DNA from: Chloroflexia bacterium
GTDB lineage: Bacteria; Chloroflexota; Chloroflexia; Thermomicrobiales; UBA6265
Assembly (NCBI GenBank): GCA_013696525.1
Contig: JACCYK010000662.1
Location: 1-11,597 of the forward strand
Length of the DNA stretch: 11,597 nt
Reading direction: 5' to 3'
Shown: positions 1 through 6,085 of the stretch, one piece after another
Position numbering within the stretch: position 1 is the stretch's first letter
Layout of the letters: each line of letters starts with the position of its first letter
Notes under the pieces: generated by a model
Told to the model about the DNA's origin: nothing
The model's database searches: none
What the model saw: only the letters and a program-made list of their open reading frames with translations
Program-made: the position numbers and the translations under genes

Positions 1-703
1 GTGCTCCTTCCAGCTCAATGCGAAGGGCGGCATCGAGCGGCAACCGCGCCGCCGTCGCCAAGCCCTGCCGGTCAAGGGTGCGGAGGTATTTTTGGGCATT
101 GACCGAGAGCGGCCGGCTGCTCAGGTCAGTCCGCTGGCACAAGGGGCAGAGGACGCCGCCGAGGCGGCCGCTAAGCGTGTTGGGCACGGCTTGCAGCTCG
201 ACGTGACAGCCAACGCACTTGTACAGCTCGGGCCTGTATCCGAGCAGGCCGAGAAGGGCCAGCTCGTAGTGGCGCGTTACCGCGAACGGATCGACGTTGC
301 CCGCCAGGAGGCCCAGGGAGTTAGCTAGGAGCTGGTAGACGGCCTCATGGGCTTGCCGGTCCCGCGTCAGGCGGTTCAGCGTCTCCGCCAGGTGCGAGGC
401 GTGGCCGAAAGCTTCCAGGTTCGTGCGCAACCCGAGGTGTGGATCGACCGTCTCCGCCCCGGTCACCACGTCGAGGTCGCGGCCGCGGGCGATCATCAGC
501 CGCGACCGGGTGAAATACTCGAGATGCGGTCCCAGCCGGCTGAGCGGCTTGCGCACCCCCTTCGCGATCAGCCGCACTTTGCCGCGAAGCGGAGTGTAGA
601 CGGTCAGGATGCGGTGCGCTTCGCCATAGTCCTGCCGGCCCAGCACAATCGCTTCGGTCCGGTAGAGTCGCTCGCTCAACGGGACGGCGGTCATTTCCGT
701 CAC
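1..703 (-). CDS. recO: DNA repair protein RecO (3' end cut by window edge)
   Basis: RecO is a recombination mediator that binds single-stranded DNA and, with RecR, loads RecA in the RecF pathway of gap repair. The reverse strand reads without a stop from 703 to the window edge (about 234 residues; the family is usually near 250), so only a short C-terminal piece should be missing. The N-terminal OB-fold signature is clear: YRTEAIVLGRQDYGEAHRIL, then LTVYTPLRGKVRLIAKGVRK. A zinc-finger-like pair of CxxC motifs lies at Cys163/Cys166 (YKCVGCH) and Cys186/Cys189 (LCPLCQ), as in many RecO proteins. I chose GTG at 703 because GGAAGG lies 8 bases upstream. An ATG at 694 is in frame three codons later but has a poorer ribosome site. 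The gene is divergent from ccdA. The motifs leave little doubt about the family. Confidence 0.9.
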   Translation of the reverse strand, partial: MTEMTAVPLSERLYRTEAIVLGRQDYGEAHRILTVYTPLRGKVRLIAKGVRKPLSRLGPHLEYFTRSRLMIARGRDLDVVTGAETVDPHLGLRTNLEAFGHASHLAETLNRLTRDRQAHEAVYQLLANSLGLLAGNVDPFAVTRHYELALLGLLGYRPELYKCVGCHVELQAVPNTLSGRLGGVLCPLCQRTDLSSRPLSVNAQKYLRTLDRQGLATAARLPLDAALRIELEGA

Positions 704-737
704 GGGGATCGCCTTCCATTGCCGATGTTGCCGGGAT

Positions 738-769
738 AACAGGTCTCCGGTTGTCGTCACCGGCCTGTT
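738..769. promoter_or_regulatory. Imperfect dyad in the recO-ccdA divergent region
   Basis: The region between the divergent recO and ccdA starts holds AACAGG-TCT-CCGG (738-750) opposite CCGG-CCTGTT (760-769). These give a 10-bp stem with a 3-base bulge and a 9-base loop. It could be a regulator binding site or a leader hairpin. About 10 bases downstream, TTTGCTATGGT (774-784) resembles an extended -10 (TG at 776-777, TATGGT at 779-784) that could serve ccdA, but I see no well-spaced -35. Functional assignment is inference only. Confidence 0.25.
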
Positions 770-870
770 TCTGTTTGCTATGGTACCAGGCGCCCTCGCT
801 CCGGCAGGGCTGCCGGTTCGCGGCGGACGCTTAATTGACTGGCCCGGCGACGGGTGGTACGGTTGCCGTG

Positions 871-1620
871 ATGGTCGCGGACGTGACGTTCATTGCCGCC
901 TTTATTGCCGGGGTGCTCTCGATCTCGTCGCCGTGCGTGCTGCCCCTCGTCCCGATCTACCTGACCCATCTGGCGGGAGTTTCGGCCGGGTCGGCGGGCG
1001 CCGCGGCCCGCGGCCGGGTGCTGGCGAACGCGGCCGCCTACGTGCTGGGCTTTTCCGTCGTCTTCATCGCCGTCGGGATCGCGCTCGGCGCGGCGGGCAC
1101 CCTGGTTGAGACGGCCTCCGTGGTCGCCGGCAACCGGATCTGGTTGATCCGGATCGGGGGCGCCGTGCTGATGCTGCTCGGCTTCCATCAAATCGGGCTG
1201 ATCCGCCTGCCGTGGCTCGACCGCGACCGCCGGCTCCAGACCGGCGGCCTCCAGCATGGCCGGGTGGCGTCGTCGTTCGTGATCGGGATGACGTTTGGCG
1301 CCGGCTGGTCGCCCTGCGTCGGGCCCATCTTGGGGGCGATCCTGACGATGGCGGCCGGCCAGGGCAGCATCGAGCGCGCGGCCTGGCTGCTAACCGCCTA
1401 TTCTGCCGGCTTGGCGGTGCCGTTCTTGCTTGCGGCCGTCGCCTATGGCTCGTCGCCCGGGATCATCCGGCGGCTGAACCGGCGGCTGGCGATCGTCTCC
1501 ACGGTCAGTGGCGGGGTCATGCTGGCAATGGGGGCGATCATGCTGCTCAACATCTACCAGCAGATCTTCGCCCGCCTGGTAGCGCTCTCGCCCTGGATCC
1601 CGTGGGAGCCGTCACTATGA
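871..1620 (+). CDS. ccdA: Cytochrome c biogenesis protein CcdA (thiol-disulfide transporter)
   Basis: CcdA is a polytopic membrane protein that passes electrons from cytoplasmic thioredoxin across the membrane. It keeps the CxxCH motifs of apocytochrome c, and the ResA/TlpA thioredoxin, reduced. The 249-residue product has about six hydrophobic segments and the two family cysteines that form the redox pair: Cys22 in the first helix (SISSPCVLPLVPIYL) and Cys149 in the fourth (FGAGWSPCVGPILG). This matches the short DsbD-core family in length and layout. I start at ATG 871, just before the first helix. Alternatives in frame are GTG 868 and TTG 835; TTG 835 has GGCGGA upstream and would add 12 residues. 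The ribosome site is weak for all of them. It opens the cluster ccdA-resB-ccsA-resA, which supports a role in System II cytochrome c maturation. The stop overlaps the start of a 21-codon frame (1617-1682). Confidence 0.9.
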   Translation: MVADVTFIAAFIAGVLSISSPCVLPLVPIYLTHLAGVSAGSAGAAARGRVLANAAAYVLGFSVVFIAVGIALGAAGTLVETASVVAGNRIWLIRIGGAVLMLLGFHQIGLIRLPWLDRDRRLQTGGLQHGRVASSFVIGMTFGAGWSPCVGPILGAILTMAAGQGSIERAAWLLTAYSAGLAVPFLLAAVAYGSSPGIIRRLNRRLAIVSTVSGGVMLAMGAIMLLNIYQQIFARLVALSPWIPWEPSL

Positions 1621-1687
1621 TCCGTCAAGCCGAGGTGACACCGATGCTCCAGCACCGGTTCACTCGCAAGCGCAAAGGGTAGCCCGC

Positions 1688-3175
1688 ATGGCTCAGGCGA
1701 CCGCCGGTCAACGGATCGCATCACGCAATCCGCTCGAAATCGTCATTGACCGAACCTGGCGGTTCTTCTGCTCGGTCCGCGTCGCGATGGCCGAGATCGC
1801 CCTCCTGGCGGTCCTGGTGTTGATCGGGACACTGCGGGGCAGCTCGGTGCCCGACTCGATCGCGGTCCTGCTTCCCTTCACCCGGCCCGTGGTCGATGCT
1901 TGGTACGCCTGGGACGTCTTCCACTCCCTCCCCTTCATGGGCCTCCTCACTGTCATCTCGGTCGCGATCGCGATCTGCACCATCAACCGCGTGCCCGGCA
2001 TTTGGGCCAGCATCGCCCACCCCACGATTGCCACCACGCACGGGTTCCTGCGCAATGCGGAGCGCTCCGGGGAGATCACCAGCCCGCTCTCACCGGCGGC
2101 GCTGGCAACCCAATCGCGGGCGGCGATCGCCAAGAGCGGGTACCGTGCTCTGGCTGACGAGCGACAACGTGAGATCCATCTCTACGCCGATCGTTTCCGC
2201 TACGCCCGGCTGGGCACCTTTCCCTTTCACCTGGCGCTGATCCTGATCCTCGTCGGCGGCATCGTCTCCGCCCGTTGGGGGTTCCGGGAGATGGAGTTCA
2301 TGCTGGCCGAGGGCTCGCAACGAGCCGTCGGCTACGGCACCGATCTCAGTGTCCGCCTGAACGACTTCAGCGAGACCTACACCGAGCAGGGCATCGCCGC
2401 CGACTATCACAGCGACTTTACGTTGCTGCGCGATGGCGAGCCGCTCGAATCGGCCATCATTTCACCGAATCATCCGTTTACCCACGGTGATATGACGTTC
2501 TACCAATCAGGTTTCGGCCAGGCGGTGGTAATGCAAATCACCGATGTCGCCGGCAATGTCCGGTTCGAAGACGCCCTGCCGCTCGGCCAGTTCCGCTCCG
2601 CCGACAATCCGGAGGCGCCCGCCGCCGTCATCGACGTGCCCACCGCCGGTGTCAGCATGACCGTCATCGCCCCGGACGAGAACCCGCGGAGTCAACCGGA
2701 ATTGGACCAGCTCAACCTGCGCAGCGGCCAGATGTATCTCCTCTTGCGGCCCCTTGGCCCGAGCAGCCCGATCGCGGAGCCGCTGGCGATCACGCTCAAT
2801 CAAGGGACGCCGGTGCCCGCCGGTGACCTGTCGATCACGTTCCTGCGCGAAACGCGCTTCTCGGCGCTCCAGATCGCCCGCAATCCAGGGATTTCGATCT
2901 TCTACGCGGCCTCGTTCCTCCTGGTCGCCGGCCTGGCGGTGACGTTCTACTTCCCACACCGGCGGATTCGGGGCATCGTCTCGCCGACGCCCGGCGGCGG
3001 CAGCAAGCTGGTGCTGGCGCCCATGGCCCGGCGCGATTGGAGCGGGCAGCAAGCTTTCGACCGGTTGCTCAACAATCTCGAAACCAGCCTCGGCGCCCCG
3101 ATCGCTCGGATCGACCGGGTAACGGAGCCGCCGGCCGGGGCGGCAGGGCGCCAGCACGTCGCGACATCGCCGTAA
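1688..3175 (+). CDS. resB: Cytochrome c biogenesis protein ResB (Ccs1)
   Basis: ResB pairs with CcsA/ResC to form the System II cytochrome c synthase, which exports heme and attaches it to CxxCH motifs outside the membrane. The 495-residue product shows the family layout: helices near residues 34-49, 81-98 and 177-195, a large extracytoplasmic domain at about 200-400, and a last helix at about 402-421. Recognisable blocks are FPFHLALILILVGG (175-190, with His181 at the start of helix 3), SPNHPFTHGDMTFYQSGFG (259-277), and NPGISIFYAASFLLVAG followed by YFPHRRIR (399-428). After the last helix is a roughly 70-residue cytoplasmic tail of low conservation. ATG 1688 is preceded by AAAGGG eight bases upstream. 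It lies 67 bases after ccdA and 46 before ccsA, all on one strand, so co-transcription is likely. Confidence 0.92.
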   Translation: MAQATAGQRIASRNPLEIVIDRTWRFFCSVRVAMAEIALLAVLVLIGTLRGSSVPDSIAVLLPFTRPVVDAWYAWDVFHSLPFMGLLTVISVAIAICTINRVPGIWASIAHPTIATTHGFLRNAERSGEITSPLSPAALATQSRAAIAKSGYRALADERQREIHLYADRFRYARLGTFPFHLALILILVGGIVSARWGFREMEFMLAEGSQRAVGYGTDLSVRLNDFSETYTEQGIAADYHSDFTLLRDGEPLESAIISPNHPFTHGDMTFYQSGFGQAVVMQITDVAGNVRFEDALPLGQFRSADNPEAPAAVIDVPTAGVSMTVIAPDENPRSQPELDQLNLRSGQMYLLLRPLGPSSPIAEPLAITLNQGTPVPAGDLSITFLRETRFSALQIARNPGISIFYAASFLLVAGLAVTFYFPHRRIRGIVSPTPGGGSKLVLAPMARRDWSGQQAFDRLLNNLETSLGAPIARIDRVTEPPAGAAGRQHVATSP

Positions 3176-3221
3176 CCTGGCCGAGCGAGCGCGAGATCCC
3201 ACGGCAGACGGGAGGAATCAG

Positions 3222-4124
3222 ATGGACGCACTCGTTCGGTTCTCGTTCTATTGCTTCACCGCGGCATCGATCGCGATGGTGACGTCGGCCATCTGCTACA
3301 TCGCTTACGCGGTCGGCCGGGTTCAGGTCCGACAAGCGCGGCTACAGACGAGCGCCGGCACGGCCTTCGTTGGGCATGACACGCGGTTCACCCCGCAATC
3401 GGTCGCGGTGGCCCGCTTCGGGACGATGTTGGCGTGGTTCGCCCTAGCCTTTCAGGCTCTCTCGGTCCTCCTCCGCACGATCGCCGCCGGTCGCGTCCCG
3501 TTGGCGAACATGTACGAGTTCTCTTCGACGTTTCTCGTTGTCCTGCTGGTGATGTACCTCGTCTTCGAGCGCACCTATGGCGTTCGCCAGCTCGGCGCCA
3601 TCGTCCTCCCCCTCGCGGCCGGCATGGCGGCCTACATCTGGTTGCTGCCGGCCGCGATGCGCGAGATCGATCCCCTGATTCCCGCCCTGCAATCGATCAC
3701 GATCATGACCATCCACGTCGGGTTGGCGCTCCTTGCCTACTCGACCTTTGCCGTCGCCTTCGCCGCCGCCGCCTTGTTCTTGGTCGCCACGCACTGGCGG
3801 GTAGCCTGGCTGCCGAGCCCCGACCTGTTGGATGATTTCGGCTTCCGGGCGGTGACCATCGGCTTCCCGGCGCTCTCGCTGGTTCTCATCGTCGGCTCGA
3901 TCTGGGCCCACCAGGCCTGGGGCGCCTACTGGAGTTGGGACCCGAAGGAGACCGCCGCCCTCTTCACCTGGTTGATTTACGCCGTGTACCTCCACACCCG
4001 GACCCTGCGCGGTTGGCGGGGCAACCGCGGGGCCTGGATCCTGGTCTTCGGCTTTGCCGCCGCGATCTTTACCTATTATGGAAACTACTTCTTCGGTGGG
4101 CTGCACGCCTATGGCGGTGTCTGA
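3222..4124 (+). CDS. ccsA: Cytochrome c biogenesis protein CcsA/ResC (heme handling)
   Basis: CcsA (ResC, also annotated CcsB) is the multi-helix partner of ResB. It binds heme through conserved histidines and a tryptophan-rich external loop and presents it to apocytochrome c. The 300-residue product is very hydrophobic, with about eight helices. It carries the tryptophan-rich (WWD-type) signature WAHQAWGAYWSWDPKETA at residues 228-245. Histidines expected for heme ligation are visible at His165 (MTIHVGLALLAY), His258 (YAVYLHTR) and His295 (GGLHAYGGV, five residues before the end). Start ATG 3222 has an excellent ribosome site, GGGAGGA, about six bases upstream. A separate resB and ccsA, rather than the fused form seen in some epsilonproteobacteria, is the common bacterial arrangement. 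The identification is firm; the choice of gene symbol (ccsA, ccsB or resC) is a matter of convention. Confidence 0.94.
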   Translation: MDALVRFSFYCFTAASIAMVTSAICYIAYAVGRVQVRQARLQTSAGTAFVGHDTRFTPQSVAVARFGTMLAWFALAFQALSVLLRTIAAGRVPLANMYEFSSTFLVVLLVMYLVFERTYGVRQLGAIVLPLAAGMAAYIWLLPAAMREIDPLIPALQSITIMTIHVGLALLAYSTFAVAFAAAALFLVATHWRVAWLPSPDLLDDFGFRAVTIGFPALSLVLIVGSIWAHQAWGAYWSWDPKETAALFTWLIYAVYLHTRTLRGWRGNRGAWILVFGFAAAIFTYYGNYFFGGLHAYGGV

Positions 4125-4173
4125 TCACGTCGCCAATCCCGACTCCGGCGGGACGTTGCTGATTGGCGGTTGA

Positions 4174-4776
4174 ATGAGCGCGATTGACCCTACCCACGCC
4201 TCAACCACGACACCGGGCCGGCTGCCGCGGGTCGCGGCGGGACTGGCCATCGCCGTTGCCCTGGCGGCCGTCGCCTGGATCGTCAGTGAGCGAGCCGGGC
4301 TCGGCTCCATCGGCCAGGGCGGGATTAACCAGCATCTCCTGCCCAAGGTCGGTGATGTCGCGCCCGACTTCAAAACCGCGGATCTTTTTGGTAACCCGGT
4401 TCGGCTGTCGCAGGTCCGAGGGCAACCGGTGTGGCTGATGTTCTGGGGCTCATGGTGCCCACCCTGCCGGGTGGAGTTCCCGGAGGTGCAGCGAGCCTAT
4501 GAGCGGCTGGAGCCGGACGGCCCGCGCCTGCTCGGCGTCAGCGTGCGCGAATCGCCGCTCGACGCGGCGTCCTACGCGGCCCAAAACGGTGCCACCTGGC
4601 TCGTCTTGAGCGACCCCACCGAAGCCGATACCGACACCGCGTATCCGCTCTACAACGTGCCCACGCACCTGTTCATCGACGCCGACGGCATCGTCCGCTC
4701 CGTGGATGTCGATTCGCCTCGCAATCTGGCGCGATCGCCGTCCGCGTCTCGTCGAAAGCTAAAGACATTCGGCTGA
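4174..4776 (+). CDS. resA: TlpA/ResA-type membrane-anchored thioredoxin with aberrant C-terminus
   Basis: ResA-like thioredoxins are tethered outside the membrane and reduce the CxxCH cysteines of apocytochrome c, taking electrons from CcdA. The 200-residue product has an N-terminal membrane anchor (about residues 17-36), the AhpC/TSA-type entry VGDVAPDFKTADLFG, the active site FWGSWCPPCRVEFPEV with Cys95 and Cys98, and the cis-proline loop YNVPTHLFIDADG with Pro163. An in-frame TGA lies directly before ATG 4174, so no earlier start is possible; the ribosome site is weak. After DADGIVRSVDVD the usual final strand and helix are missing. They are replaced by an Arg/Ser/Lys-rich tail ending KLKTFG, encoded inside the inverted repeat at 4730-4923. 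I infer that an insertion replaced the native C-terminus. The catalytic core is intact, so activity may remain, but fold stability is uncertain. Confidence 0.88.
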   Translation: MSAIDPTHASTTTPGRLPRVAAGLAIAVALAAVAWIVSERAGLGSIGQGGINQHLLPKVGDVAPDFKTADLFGNPVRLSQVRGQPVWLMFWGSWCPPCRVEFPEVQRAYERLEPDGPRLLGVSVRESPLDAASYAAQNGATWLVLSDPTEADTDTAYPLYNVPTHLFIDADGIVRSVDVDSPRNLARSPSASRRKLKTFG

Positions 4777-4923
4777 CCCTCCGGAAGCATCCTAAAGGAA
4801 GCTGAGAACGCATCTACCCGAATGATGTGTCGGAAGAACCGCTCTCCCAGCCCCTGTTCACGGGGCTTCCGTGGGGTCAGCCGAATGTCTTTAGCTTTTA
4901 GCGTCGCGAGTCTGGCGATCGCG
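4730..4923. repeat. Long imperfect inverted repeat, MITE-like element
   Basis: Two arms of about 59 bases face each other around a 76-base centre. The core is a perfect 25-base match between 4755-4779 (containing AAAGCTAAAGACATTCGGCT) and 4874-4898 (containing AGCCGAATGTCTTTAGCTTT). Moving inward, two unmatched positions are followed by CGGAAGC (4782-4788) against GCTTCCG (4865-4871). Moving outward, after a diverged 15-base gap of equal length on both sides, CGCGATCGCC (4730-4739) faces GGCGATCGCG (4914-4923). All three blocks share the same centre of symmetry. The interior has no credible gene and holds a small hairpin, GCCCC/GGGGC at 4850-4866. The left arm encodes the last residues and stop of resA. 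It lies between convergent genes, so a bidirectional terminator is possible, but arm length and intrusion into resA favour a miniature mobile element or IS remnant. I found no clear target-site duplication. Confidence 0.6.
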
Positions 4924-4960
4924 TTGCCCTTTCCCGCCGGCCGTCAGTGCGTTGAAAGCG

Positions 4961-5815
4961 CTACACGCACGCGATTTGGATGCAGAACCCGTCCGGCGGC
5001 GTGCAGATGCCGCAACTCTCGTTGCAACAGACTTCGCCGGCGGCGCAGGTGGTGGGACCGCAAGGCTCCCCGCCTGGCTCCGGGACGCACAGCTCTAGGG
5101 TGCAGGCACCGCCGATGGGGGCACAAGTGCCACAGCTCTCGTTGCAGCAGAACTCACCGGCGCCACAGACGTTCGAACCACACTGCTCGCCGCCACAGAA
5201 CTCCGCGGTACAGGCGCCGCCAATCGGGGCACAGGTGCCGCAGCTTTCGTTGCAGCAATATTCGCCCAGGCCGCAGAGGTTTGGCCCGCACTCCTCACTG
5301 ATGCAGAACTCCTCGGTGCAGGCGCCGTCCGGCGGCGTGCAGTAGCCACAGCTCTCGTTGCAGCAAACTTCGCCGGCGGGGCAGACGACCGGGCCGCACC
5401 GCTCGCCGGCGCAGAGTTCGTCGCTACACGACACATCGTTGGGGACACAGATGCCGCCGCAATTCTCGCAACACGTCGTCCCCTCGATGCAGAGAATCGC
5501 CGCGCACGGGTTGGTCGGCTCCCCGGCCGGGACTCGCCGGCACCACCCCATGCAATCGGTGCGGCACGTTGGGTCGGACCAGTCGATATGACAGTCGTAC
5601 CCATCCGGGCAGGGCAGGCTGGCAATGCCGCCACAGACGATGCCGCTCCACTCCCAGGGCGGCCCGGGCAACGCCTGAGCGTCCGAGGCGCGCCGGAACC
5701 CGATCGCGCCGAGCAATGCCCCGGCGGCGCCGGCGAGGACGCGGCGCCGGGTGCCCTTCGCCCGCGTTCCCTTCGCCAGGGACTTGGCAATGTCATCGAA
5801 CCGGTTCTGATCCAT
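4961..5815 (-). CDS. Tat-leader Cys-rich tandem-repeat protein of unknown function
   Basis: I do not recognise a named function. The 284-residue product starts with a leader, MDQNRFDDIAKSLAKG, then TRRRVLAGAAGALLGAIGF (residues 22-40), a twin-arginine-type motif plus hydrophobic stretch ending near ASDAQA. The mature part has about 46 cysteines. Residues 104-284 are five repeats of 36 residues (the fourth has four extra, the last is 33). Each holds eight cysteines in the pattern C-x4-C-x5-CC-x3-C-x2-C-x6-C-x4-C around CCNESCG and GACT; the first unit is degenerate (CCENCGG). Such spacing suggests disulfide-rich or metal-binding modules outside the cell. ATG 5815 has GGAGGA seven bases upstream; an in-frame upstream extension to 5902 lacks such a site. 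It is convergent with resA and divergent from yvcK. Export in folded form by Tat is inferred. Confidence 0.85.
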   Translation of the reverse strand: MDQNRFDDIAKSLAKGTRAKGTRRRVLAGAAGALLGAIGFRRASDAQALPGPPWEWSGIVCGGIASLPCPDGYDCHIDWSDPTCRTDCMGWCRRVPAGEPTNPCAAILCIEGTTCCENCGGICVPNDVSCSDELCAGERCGPVVCPAGEVCCNESCGYCTPPDGACTEEFCISEECGPNLCGLGEYCCNESCGTCAPIGGACTAEFCGGEQCGSNVCGAGEFCCNESCGTCAPIGGACTLELCVPEPGGEPCGPTTCAAGEVCCNESCGICTPPDGFCIQIACV

Positions 5816-5984
5816 AGCCGCTTCCTCCAGTTCCCATGCTCGATACCCATGGTCCCACACGCCAGGGCGGACAGCCAACGCGGTGATGCAAAGCCACGCC
5901 AAGCCCGGCGCGCCGTGGGGCGCCTACGTACCAAACGCGCGAGGATCGAATCTTGTTCCGAAGCCCGTCATCAGCCAGCGCCGG

Positions 5985-5993
5985 TGCTATACT
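5985..5993 (+). promoter_or_regulatory. Extended -10 promoter for yvcK-gapA-pgk
   Basis: TGCTATACT at 5985-5993 fits an extended -10 element (TG, one base, then TATACT at 5988-5993). No good -35 is seen at the usual distance, which is tolerable for extended -10 promoters. A start of transcription near 6000 would give a leader of about 85 bases before the proposed yvcK start at 6086. A nearly identical GCTATACT occurs upstream of tatA. Assignment is by motif only. Confidence 0.45.
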
Positions 5994-6006
5994 CGGAGGC
6001 GGAAGG

Positions 6007-6027
6007 GATCGGGATGGGACCCCGATC
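6007..6027 (+). other. Hairpin in the yvcK leader
   Basis: GATCGGG (6007-6013) pairs perfectly with CCCGATC (6021-6027) across a 7-base loop. It lies just after the predicted transcription start, so it would be near the 5' end of the mRNA. It has no U-run, so termination is unlikely; transcript stability or no role at all are both possible. Confidence 0.3.
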
Positions 6028-6085
6028 GTCAGTCATCTCCCGGAACTTGGGTGAGTCGTGACTGGCAGACGAAGGGAGGGACGCT

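Noticed and set aside
345..739. Overlapping long frames on both strands (345-719 minus, 347-739 plus)
   Set aside because: They are shadows of recO, which reads continuously on the reverse strand from 703 in another frame with clear RecO motifs.
4725..4923. Target-site duplication from TCTGGCG at both ends of the inverted repeat (4725 and 4911)
   Set aside because: The two copies are not at symmetric outer positions and overlap the arm sequence itself, so they do not work as a clean duplication.
4822..5345. Plus-strand frames over the Cys-rich gene (4822-5301, 4980-5345)
   Set aside because: They are Arg/Cys/His- or Gln/Ser/Pro-rich translations of the repeat DNA. The reverse-strand frame has a good ribosome site, a leader and regular cysteine spacing.
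5018..5470. Possible CRISPR array because of regular repeats at 108-120 base period
   Set aside because: The units are in-frame coding repeats of a Cys-rich protein. There is no short identical repeat with unique spacers.
5588..6061. Plus-strand frame of 157 residues upstream of yvcK
   Set aside because: It runs across the start of the Cys-rich gene and the yvcK promoter, and has no recognisable domain or ribosome site.
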